Below are positions 7,293 through 15,083 of a DNA stretch of 17,249 bases, in pieces; positions within the stretch are counted from its first letter, which is position 1, and each line of letters starts with the position of its first letter. The notes beneath the pieces were generated by a model. The model searched no databases, was not told the origin of the DNA, and worked only from the letters and a program-made list of their open reading frames with translations. Origin of the DNA: Saprospiraceae bacterium (GTDB taxonomy: Bacteria; Bacteroidota; Bacteroidia; Chitinophagales; Saprospiraceae); the NCBI GenBank assembly GCA_027009605.1, contig JALVCY010000063.1, forward strand, positions 1 through 17,249, read 5' to 3'. The position numbers and the translations under genes are program-made.

Positions 7293-10200
7293 TTAATTTG
7301 TGGCGTTTGCGGCCGGGGCTGTCATGGGCACCGGCCCGGTGAAAAAAGTTTTTATAACTGTTTGATTTACAGGTGTTCCATCCCGTTTTAGAGCCGGTTG
7401 CCATTGATTGTTTTTGTATTCCTTTAGCGTTGCGGTGATGGTTATTCTGTAAATTCTGTTGCTTTCCAAGTTATTCACAACGGGTGCCGGTGGAGGGGGC
7501 GGAGTGGTATTCATATTGGTTATTGGCGGCATGGTCATGGTGACCGGCGGGACGATGATTGTTGCGCCCCCGTGGTGGCTGCCACTACTGTTCGTATTAT
7601 TGGTAGAACTTTGGCCGGATCCTTTACTAGCTAACCCCGTGCTAGAAGTCGTGCCGGATGAATTCGCACCGGAATGGCCAATAGGTGGTAAGTTAATAGA
7701 GGACATCGTTAGGCTCACCGGAATTGACTTGGTATAAAGATGCTCGCCTAGATTATTTTTATCCTTTTTAACTAAAATCGTGGTACCGACTCCGTCATAG
7801 GTTGACTCGGTCATGGAGACCGTTGCCTCCAACTTAAAGGTTCGGTTCAAAATACTTCCGTCTGCTTGTTGTTCAGACACATCAAAAGATTCATTAACCG
7901 GTAAGCCATACTTCACTGCAATCGGCATATCCAGCGGAAAATGTGATTGAGTCAAGGGATGCACATATTGAATCAATTTTTGCTGCTGATCTGCGGCAGC
8001 ATCTCCTTCATCGTACGTTGAGCCGGATGTGACGGGTGCTTGGTTATCACCGGCTCCACAATTGTCTCCCCATTCAAAGGAAGCATGAAAATCATGGTTG
8101 AGTAAATAGTGGTCTTGGTAGTGAACGCACTTAACCCGCTGAAGCGAGTGCTCTACGTGGTAGGCACCACCACATTTTTTACAATCTCCTAAGAGATGAA
8201 TCTTAGTTGTATAGTGCCCAATCTTCACATCTCCATCTACTGCACCGGTCACGTAAGTAGGTCTTGGGAAGCGCCCATCGAGCCATCCACCGGCTTTGAC
8301 TTGGGCAATATTCCAAGTATTCACAACATTTCCGCTGCCATTTTTCTTCTGGACTTGTGCGCCGGCTGAAGCGTAAAAACCAATACTGCCCCGTGCCCGA
8401 TAGCCGTTTAGACCGACTCTTTGAGATGGGTTGGCGCAATTTTGTCCGGTGTATTCCATCATGCTCAAATCGACTTCCGCACCGGCTGCAATCCCCAAAT
8501 CAATGTAGTAATTGCCGGTAATATTTTTATTTACGGACTTGTCAACATCCATGCCGATGCCTAGGGCAAAGCCTTTTCCCGTAGCGGAATTGTCGTCAAC
8601 ACCGGTTCCATCCGGAATACCCGGAGAATAACCAAACACATCGCTATAATTGTCTTTAAAGCGCTGTGTAAATCCACCCACCGGTGCATCAATGGCATTT
8701 CCACACATCAAATAACTGTATAGATTGATGCCAAATACAGAGACATCATTCGTTTGAGCGGGCTCTCCAAATTTGACATACCAATCATTCGTTTTGCCTT
8801 GAATATCCAGTACAAAAGTTTGGTTATTCGCCACAATAACAGGCGGTTTGTTGATGCCCACATTGGCGTACATGTAAAAGTGTTTGTCCGGGAAGTTGTA
8901 ATCTGCAATCACGCTTCCTTTGATTTGGGCTTTATTTCTTTTGTTTGCCGGCGTAAGCGGACCGCCTACGAAAAAGTCTCCTGTAAATCCAACATTAACA
9001 AGTCCACCACTACTCGAAAATTGCCCCATCAGACCTACATCTGCATTGAATGCCTTAGGCGACGGAGTGGTACCTATTACGCCTTTGACGCGGAAGCCCC
9101 AGTTGCCATAATGCGGTGTAAATGTGTAACTTGTGCCGGCAATACTGGCTTCCATATTTTTATAAGCCCCCCCACCAAATCCATAAAAGGCTACACCCGG
9201 TAAGAAGGGGATTCCCGGCTGAAACATAGCGGTTGCTTCCACTCTCCAATAGCGATATTTTTGGTAATGCTGATAGTTGGTTTTCCCAAATTCACCCAAG
9301 GCACTGATAGCAATGGACGGCGACCGAAAACTGGCATCTAAACTACCTTTAAAGCCATTTCCCCATACGGGGTCATCATTCCGAAAGGCAATCGAACCAT
9401 CAATAGATACCGCCGCCAGATGCGCATATACGTCAATGGTGGAGATATTTATGCCCTTGTATTGGGGCTTAAACTTGGAGGCACTGGCCGTACTCGTATT
9501 CTTATCTACCGCAAATTCTACCCCCATCGTCGAGCGTCCGCCAATGTCTTGCGTCAGATTGAAAACCAAATCCATATTCAAATTACCATGCAGATATTGA
9601 TTGGATGCCACATTCATCGGGGTAAAGTATATCCGCTCAATAGATACCGGAAAATCGGCTACAAATTTTTGAGGGCTGGCAAAAGTCCAATGCCCCGGCT
9701 CAAACAACATCTTATTGCCATCGGCCAATGAAGAATTATAATTAAAAGTGATATTCTCAAAACCAATATCAAAATTAATATGCTTAACAGGCCCAATTTG
9801 CTTGTCATCCCAAAGCAGGTCTCCGGTCAAATTAGACTCGAAGGTTCTTTTGTTTTTGTCAACATAAGCGATGATATGCGATGTCGGCTCCAACGTCAGT
9901 TCTCCTTTTAAGGTATTGGCATAAATGGGGCCGGTGGGTTCTATCGTTAATTCAAAATTAGTCTGCTCCGTAGGGTCTTGGGAATTATTAAAAATGGCTA
10001 GGTATTCTAGTGGGTTCTGCATCGAATCTCCATCCGCAATCGGCAAGCCAATTTGTCCTATCACTCCGGCTTCCGTAATCGTATTGGTCACCATGTCAAT
10101 ATAGACTGTGTCGATGCTTACGCCCAAATCTGCCACAGATGCTTCGGGAAATTGCTTCACATTCGTAGCCTCCGCATAAAAGGTAACTCCGGTGTGATTG

Positions 10201-12527
10201 ATGATTAGATTTTGAACAGTAATAGCCGGTGGCCCACCACTATGAGTCTCCCACCTTTTGGGCAACGTCAACGTGGAAGATTGAACAAAGAAGCCATGAA
10301 ATAAGTTACTGGTCTCTGCTCCTTGCGGATAATTTTCCGGAAAAACAATGCCCGCAGGATTCTGCAAATCGGACAAATCCATCACAATATTTGAGACAGC
10401 CAATGTCATACTATCACTGTCCACAAACTCACATTGTGGTAGATTCCCGGTCAAAATTATATCATCCCAAGCCGATGCCACTCCTACAAAATTGGCGCTT
10501 ACACGCTTCGTCGTATCCGGATCCGGTGTCGGAATCACCCAGTCCCGCGTAAAGTTGGCATCGACTTCAATCCCAAAGTGATCAAATCCATTCTCATTCC
10601 ATTGGATATAGCAGCCTCCGGTGGTCGGATTGGTGGGTTTCTTAAAAGTAAAATTAATTTCTCCATTCAAATTACCCACGGTAATATCTTCTATCAACTC
10701 CAGACGCTCCATCGGTGTCACAATCTGTGTCGGATGAAAATGAATATTCTTTGCCTTAAATCCAACGGTCTGGTCTTGCGCCCAATCGCCTTCTAATTTT
10801 TTTCGAGCAATCGCCGTAAATTCAGACTTGTTGGGTTCAAAAATAAACTCCGTAATCGCCAAAGTATCATCAGACTGAAACTTCAAACCAAAGGGGACGC
10901 TTATTGGATCGGCCACAAAAGCCGGCCCGTTTTTATCAATCACAATCGTGCCTTGCGCATCCATCCATTGCACCAACGTATCTACCAAGTTATTAGTCCA
11001 ATTGCCTGTGTTGGCCGCATCTACTACCATGTCTGCCGGAAACTGGGGCACTCCGTCTTCATAACGCCTAGCCTTAATAACTCCGGTGAGTAAATGCTTG
11101 TCGGTATCTATCGTAATCCCTTGAAACTCAACGTTTATGGGCGCATTTAACCAGTCAACATAGACGGTACCTTCTCCGCTGTAACTGCTGGAAGTACCGG
11201 TCAATTCACTCAATGCGACCGCAAATTCTCCGTCCTGCCCTGCATAAATTGTATCATTACTAGAGACTTCACCGGTAGCGGTATTGGCCACGTTTAAGTC
11301 TTGAATAGACTGGGGCACATCCACACAAAATACCTTGTCACACTGCCCACCGTTGTATCCCGGCTTAGGCATGACATTGATGTGGACACAAATTTCTTCG
11401 GGAATTCCGTGTGTCTCGCTGTACTGATGAATGAATGGGCCATTATTAATAATAGATTCTGCGTCATGAATGGTATCCCAACTAATCGTTGTGGTCATGG
11501 TGTGGGAAGCATCGCTGATATTATCATTACAATCAAATAACGCCGTCACTAAATCCAACACACCATTTAATTCTAGTTTTCTTGGATTAAGCATCGGCTC
11601 CGGTTGTGTAATCGTTAATTCAGGAAGTGCTTCTCCATTCGTACAAGCACAAGCGTCCAGCTCAATATCTTCATTTGGTTTAATTGAAAAAGTGGCGGGA
11701 TTCACAAATCCATTATTGCCAAAGTGATAGGTATTTTCATCATTGGAAATGGGTTTTACACTCCACACGTAGCCGGTAGAATCCGTCGGTGCATCCAAGT
11801 CGGTAGGCCACACAAATTCTGTTCCCATGACTTCTTCTTCAAAAATCGGATAGTTGACATGAAAGGCTTGTCCCGGAGTTTGATAGTCATAGATTTCCAT
11901 TACGGCAATGATGTATTTGACACCATCTTCTACCGGTGGGTCCGGAGATAATGGTGTCCACGAAAAAGTGATGTCGGGAACCAAGTCCGATTCAACCAGT
12001 TTATTCTCATTATTCTGAATAGAAGGAGATAATAGTTGGGGCATATCATATTCCGTAATAGTCATGGGTTCGCAAATAGGCCCAGGATCGGAGACGATTG
12101 TTCCGGCTAGGTTGAGTAAGGTCACACAAAAATAATAATTGCCGGGCGGCAGCATACCCGTTTGCATGAGATGCTGCTGAAAATTATTATCATGAAAAAC
12201 CAATGCAGAATAGGGAATGATTTCATCCGCCATAAAAGTTTGCGTGCCTATTTCAAAAGTTTGAACGACTACGTCATTATTGGTTTCTAGCACTAAATGA
12301 TCATCCAAAAACATTTTAGTTTTGATGATGTAGTCGGTATTTTCGAGTTCCGGATCCGTATTTTCAACGGTTAACGTGGCTATTTCTGTCCGGTCGGCCC
12401 AAAGTGCTAATTGTGGTGTTGGATGATTGTCCACATCCAGGCTTACAGATGCTTGCGCAAAAATATTGGCCGAAAGGCAGGTAAATAATAGTATCCCAAA
12501 AAGTTGTCTAATTCCTTTCTGCATCAT
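7293..12527 (-). CDS. Giant secreted protein, N-terminal part TANFOR-like, otherwise unrecognised
   Basis: The 1744-residue product starts with a signal peptide (1-24, NIFAQ). Residues about 30-285 resemble the TANFOR-type region of large Bacteroidota proteins: PPGNYYFCVTLLN (127-139), then PICEPMTI, then ITFSWTPLSP (186-195). This comparison is from memory. The middle (about 430-1080) is beta-rich with many ITV/GNLNG-like strands and no motif I can name. Residues 1090-1445 are glycine- and aromatic-rich, for example FYGFGGG (1114-1120), and could be membrane-associated or barrel-like. A Cys/His cluster spans 1449-1490. A Ser/Thr/Asn/Gly then Pro-rich linker (1617-1683, PPPPP at 1676-1680) precedes a short C-terminal beta domain. 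It probably sits on the cell surface. The start is one of two adjacent ATGs, 3 bases after the barrel gene stop. No enzymatic function can be assigned. Confidence 0.85.
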   Translation of the reverse strand: MMQKGIRQLFGILLFTCLSANIFAQASVSLDVDNHPTPQLALWADRTEIATLTVENTDPELENTDYIIKTKMFLDDHLVLETNNDVVVQTFEIGTQTFMADEIIPYSALVFHDNNFQQHLMQTGMLPPGNYYFCVTLLNLAGTIVSDPGPICEPMTITEYDMPQLLSPSIQNNENKLVESDLVPDITFSWTPLSPDPPVEDGVKYIIAVMEIYDYQTPGQAFHVNYPIFEEEVMGTEFVWPTDLDAPTDSTGYVWSVKPISNDENTYHFGNNGFVNPATFSIKPNEDIELDACACTNGEALPELTITQPEPMLNPRKLELNGVLDLVTALFDCNDNISDASHTMTTTISWDTIHDAESIINNGPFIHQYSETHGIPEEICVHINVMPKPGYNGGQCDKVFCVDVPQSIQDLNVANTATGEVSSNDTIYAGQDGEFAVALSELTGTSSSYSGEGTVYVDWLNAPINVEFQGITIDTDKHLLTGVIKARRYEDGVPQFPADMVVDAANTGNWTNNLVDTLVQWMDAQGTIVIDKNGPAFVADPISVPFGLKFQSDDTLAITEFIFEPNKSEFTAIARKKLEGDWAQDQTVGFKAKNIHFHPTQIVTPMERLELIEDITVGNLNGEINFTFKKPTNPTTGGCYIQWNENGFDHFGIEVDANFTRDWVIPTPDPDTTKRVSANFVGVASAWDDIILTGNLPQCEFVDSDSMTLAVSNIVMDLSDLQNPAGIVFPENYPQGAETSNLFHGFFVQSSTLTLPKRWETHSGGPPAITVQNLIINHTGVTFYAEATNVKQFPEASVADLGVSIDTVYIDMVTNTITEAGVIGQIGLPIADGDSMQNPLEYLAIFNNSQDPTEQTNFELTIEPTGPIYANTLKGELTLEPTSHIIAYVDKNKRTFESNLTGDLLWDDKQIGPVKHINFDIGFENITFNYNSSLADGNKMLFEPGHWTFASPQKFVADFPVSIERIYFTPMNVASNQYLHGNLNMDLVFNLTQDIGGRSTMGVEFAVDKNTSTASASKFKPQYKGINISTIDVYAHLAAVSIDGSIAFRNDDPVWGNGFKGSLDASFRSPSIAISALGEFGKTNYQHYQKYRYWRVEATAMFQPGIPFLPGVAFYGFGGGAYKNMEASIAGTSYTFTPHYGNWGFRVKGVIGTTPSPKAFNADVGLMGQFSSSGGLVNVGFTGDFFVGGPLTPANKRNKAQIKGSVIADYNFPDKHFYMYANVGINKPPVIVANNQTFVLDIQGKTNDWYVKFGEPAQTNDVSVFGINLYSYLMCGNAIDAPVGGFTQRFKDNYSDVFGYSPGIPDGTGVDDNSATGKGFALGIGMDVDKSVNKNITGNYYIDLGIAAGAEVDLSMMEYTGQNCANPSQRVGLNGYRARGSIGFYASAGAQVQKKNGSGNVVNTWNIAQVKAGGWLDGRFPRPTYVTGAVDGDVKIGHYTTKIHLLGDCKKCGGAYHVEHSLQRVKCVHYQDHYLLNHDFHASFEWGDNCGAGDNQAPVTSGSTYDEGDAAADQQQKLIQYVHPLTQSHFPLDMPIAVKYGLPVNESFDVSEQQADGSILNRTFKLEATVSMTESTYDGVGTTILVKKDKNNLGEHLYTKSIPVSLTMSSINLPPIGHSGANSSGTTSSTGLASKGSGQSSTNNTNSSGSHHGGATIIVPPVTMTMPPITNMNTTPPPPPAPVVNNLESNRIYRITITATLKEYKNNQWQPALKRDGTPVNQTVIKTFFTGPVPMTAPAANATN

Positions 12528-12530
12528 GTC

Positions 12531-14234
12531 TTAAAATTTTTGTGAAATGGTTGTTTGAAATTTATTCTCGGTAAGTTCTGCATTCGGGCGGTAACTTCCA
12601 TAGCGATTCCAATTCAGGGAGTACGCCATTTTAATATTTAGCTTTTTATTGATTTTATATTTCAATTTTAGCTTGGTATTGATTCGATTATTGGGCGTAT
12701 ATCCGGTTCGTTGTATCTTGGAATAGGTGACCGACAGGCCGGGTTTTAGTTTTTTATCAAGCAACTTGTAGCCGACATTCATCCCGATATTCATCATGTT
12801 AAAACTAGAGATAGTGGACTGATTATCAATGTATAATCCCGTAAATCCGAATTGCAAAGGAATCGGTTTTAAGGTGGCGCGATAGGCTGCATTAAAGCTT
12901 TGCGTCGAACGTTTGGTAAAGTCCAAAATCTTTACATCGTACTGCCGGTACAATCCTTTTTTCCAACCGGCAGAAATTTGGTGCCGGATGTTTTTTCTTT
13001 TAATTTTTAGACTGGGTCTAACCGAAATAGAATTATTAACATATTCCACTCGCTGATAATAATCCGCCGAATTATTATTCATCCCAAAATTAGAATAGGA
13101 AGCCCTTACGGAAAAAGCTTTAGAGAATTTGACATTGACGGAAGTTGAGCCAATAATTCTTTGCGTCGTTTGGATGACTGTTTTTTGGACATTATTATTA
13201 CGAATTCCGATGGTGCCGCGAAAATCAATTTTTTCTTCCAGCAGTTGAGCTGTCGTATTCAGCCGGTAATCCAAGTAATCCGTTTCCATCGCATAGTAGC
13301 CGGCAGGTGTATAGCCCGGTCCGACATATTTCAACTCTCCACCAATACTAAAATGCTTTACACGATAGTCAATCCTACTTTGATGGGCGACATCCGCACG
13401 AGTCCAAGCATTGATGGTCACAAACCTGGATAATTCCGCAATCATCGGCTCATCGAAAATACTAGTATCGACCGACGTGTTTTGAGTAAAAATAGAAGCG
13501 GCCGTCTCCGTTTTAATTTTAATTTTTTTACCCAATTTGAACTCAATCAAAGGGGATACGGTCACACCTTCCATCGGCTCAATGCCAATGGGATGATTGA
13601 TTACGGAGGACGCATCATCTTTTACTTTGACAAAATTCAAGGTAAACTTAGAGCCATTGACATTCCCAAAACCAATTCGAGCGCCCATCAAATCTCGCCG
13701 ATAAGCCCCTTGGATATTATAGACGGGATCCGGTTCGATGGCAATTTGGGACTTCCCGTAATTTGCCGAAAGGATAAACTTACCCGGTGTCAACTCAATG
13801 CCTGCCCCAAAAATCTGCAAATCTCCGGCCGTCAGCGTAGAATATTGCGGCGTATGTGAGCCCAAATGCAATTTGACCCAACGATAAGTCGGGTCGATAT
13901 GGACATTATTTCGTGGATTTTGCACATAGGAGACGATACTCTCTTGTGGTAGCTCCGGCAGATTATAAGTTTTCTTGCGATTGCTTATATGAATTCCGAA
14001 AGGCAGCGAAAAGTACTTCCCCACTTGGATGGAGTAATTGGCATTCAACGCTAAAATATTGGATTCATATCGCGGTCGGAAATTGGGATAATTTACCGGT
14101 TGGGCATCATACCAATTGTAAGAAACCGAAACCTGTCCGGATTGTCTCACAAAATGCTTTTTCTTATTCGCTTGCGCAAAAAGAGAAGCATTCAGCAGGA
14201 TGCAACCTAGAAAGAGGATAAAAAATTTGCTCAT
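12531..14234 (-). CDS. Predicted outer-membrane beta-barrel protein
   Basis: The 567-residue protein has a signal peptide (1-20, NASLFA/QAN) and then alternating amphipathic strands with aromatic ends, such as QVSVSYNWYDA (34-44), FILSANYGKSQIAI (153-166) and KLKLKYKINKKLNIKMAYSLNW (521-542, given here only to show the pattern). It ends in TTISQKF, and a C-terminal phenylalanine in the last strand is the usual signal for barrel insertion by BAM. It is the first gene of the operon. The open frame extends 32 codons further upstream to 14330, but the ATG at 14234 places the signal peptide at the N terminus. Whether it is a channel, an anchor or an export pore for the next gene's product cannot be decided. 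I do not recognise the family. Confidence 0.8.
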   Translation of the reverse strand: MSKFFILFLGCILLNASLFAQANKKKHFVRQSGQVSVSYNWYDAQPVNYPNFRPRYESNILALNANYSIQVGKYFSLPFGIHISNRKKTYNLPELPQESIVSYVQNPRNNVHIDPTYRWVKLHLGSHTPQYSTLTAGDLQIFGAGIELTPGKFILSANYGKSQIAIEPDPVYNIQGAYRRDLMGARIGFGNVNGSKFTLNFVKVKDDASSVINHPIGIEPMEGVTVSPLIEFKLGKKIKIKTETAASIFTQNTSVDTSIFDEPMIAELSRFVTINAWTRADVAHQSRIDYRVKHFSIGGELKYVGPGYTPAGYYAMETDYLDYRLNTTAQLLEEKIDFRGTIGIRNNNVQKTVIQTTQRIIGSTSVNVKFSKAFSVRASYSNFGMNNNSADYYQRVEYVNNSISVRPSLKIKRKNIRHQISAGWKKGLYRQYDVKILDFTKRSTQSFNAAYRATLKPIPLQFGFTGLYIDNQSTISSFNMMNIGMNVGYKLLDKKLKPGLSVTYSKIQRTGYTPNNRINTKLKLKYKINKKLNIKMAYSLNWNRYGSYRPNAELTENKFQTTISQKF

Positions 14235-14507
14235 AAGCCTTCTTTTTAGAAAGTGAAGGAAACCACCAAAAGGCAGTTTTCCGTCCCCCAACCAACCGAA
14301 GTTGGTGGAGCGACAGTCTTTAAGCAACAAATATCCTACCGCAGAACGGGTAAAAACGGACTGTCCATGCTGGAGTGGCGTGGGTTTGACGAAAGTCCAC
14401 TTTGGTTAGATGAAAGAACCGGTCAAATATGGTCTTTTAGGCGAGTTTTTAATGAACCGAAGCCTTTTCTTCCCGTTATATCGCTACAAACATCCGGGGC
14501 ATTTACT
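14235..14507. promoter_or_regulatory. Divergent intergenic region between the barrel and ORF6N genes
   Basis: These 273 bases must carry promoters for both directions. A minus-strand GATATTTG (14335-14328) fits the -7 consensus at seven of eight positions and would give the three-gene operon a leader of roughly 90 bases, but no good -33 box accompanies it. The plus frame leading into the ORF6N gene stays open from a GTG at 14253 and from an ATG at 14367; I treat this as chance or a relic. A hairpin lies at 14291-14306. Confidence 0.4.
14291..14306 (-). other. Hairpin with UUCG tetraloop in the putative operon leader
   Basis: Six-base arms ACCAAC and GTTGGT surround four bases. Read on the minus strand the loop is TTCG closed by C-G, the exceptionally stable C(UUCG)G tetraloop in RNA. 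It lies 57 bases upstream of the barrel start codon, so it would be in the leader RNA of the three-gene operon if transcription begins near 14322 or further upstream. No U-run follows, so it is not an obvious terminator. Confidence 0.5.
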
Positions 14508-15032
14508 ATGGAGCTACAAGTCATTCAAAACAAAATCTATGAGATTCGGGGCATGCGTGTGATGCTGGATTTCGATTTAGCCACCCTTTATCAGGTCGAA
14601 AACAGAGTGCTTAAACAGGGCGTGCGACGCAATATCCGGCGATTCCCGGAAGATTTTATGTTCCAACTGACCAAAACGGAGTGGAAGGAGCTTATCACAA
14701 ATAGTGATAACCTGCCGGCCAATGCCCGGTTTAGTCCGGCAACTCCTTATGCCTTTACCGAGCAAGGCGTGGCGATGTTGTCAAGCGTGATGCATAGCGA
14801 CCGGGCGATAGAAGTAAATATTGCCATTATGCGAGCCTTTGTGGTCTTGCGACAAAATATTTCCGATTACAAAGGACTGAAAGCCAAAATAGAATTTTTG
14901 GAGAAAGAAATGAATCTCCAATTTGAAGACATCAACCAAGCTCTGAACTATCTCCTCGAAAAAGACCAAGACGAGCAAAAAGCAAAAAAAAGGAAACGTA
15001 TCGGCTTTAAAACCGGTAAAAAGAAAAAATAA
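14508..15032 (+). CDS. ORF6N-domain protein
   Basis: The 174-residue protein carries an ORF6N domain (about 1-92), a DNA-binding-type module first known from phage antirepressor-like proteins and widespread on Bacteroidota chromosomes. Visible signatures are MELQVIQNKIYEIRG, VMLDFDLATLYQVENRVLKQGVRRN, RFPEDFMFQLT and PYAFTEQGVAML, each cited as a position marker. A helical, probably coiled-coil part follows (about 120-155), then a very basic tail (KRKRIGFKTGKKKK). The start at MELQ matches the usual start of this family; earlier in-frame GTG (14253) and ATG (14367) codons would add 85 or 47 unrelated residues. No phage genes surround it, so it is probably a stand-alone cargo or domesticated gene. 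Its targets are unknown. Confidence 0.88.
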   Translation: MELQVIQNKIYEIRGMRVMLDFDLATLYQVENRVLKQGVRRNIRRFPEDFMFQLTKTEWKELITNSDNLPANARFSPATPYAFTEQGVAMLSSVMHSDRAIEVNIAIMRAFVVLRQNISDYKGLKAKIEFLEKEMNLQFEDINQALNYLLEKDQDEQKAKKRKRIGFKTGKKKK

Positions 15033-15035
15033 CTG

Positions 15036-15043
15036 TAATTTCG
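15036..15043 (+). promoter_or_regulatory. Possible -7 box of the transketolase gene
   Basis: TAATTTCG differs from TAnnTTTG at one position and would place the start site near 15049, giving a leader of about 35 bases. No convincing -33 element lies 19 bases upstream. Read-through from the ORF6N gene, which ends 51 bases before the start codon, is also possible. Confidence 0.3.
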
Positions 15044-15083
15044 TGCTTTGTTTAGAAATTCCGGATTAAAAAACACCACAGAC

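Noticed and set aside
7459..7737. 92-codon plus-strand open frame rich in Gly and Val
   Set aside because: It is the antisense image of the low-complexity Pro- and Ser-rich linker of the giant protein.
14202..14234. Lipoprotein signal in the barrel protein (FLGC at residues 8-11)
   Set aside because: The hydrophobic stretch continues past the Cys, position -3 is Phe, and a normal cleavage site follows at LFA/QAN.
14508..15032. Prophage or phage remnant
   Set aside because: ORF6N proteins occur alone on many Bacteroidota chromosomes, and no structural, integrase or lysis gene is nearby.
15048..15083. TTG start of transketolase at 15048
   Set aside because: It adds 12 residues not expected for the family, and the ATG at 15084 starts just before the conserved N-terminal helix.
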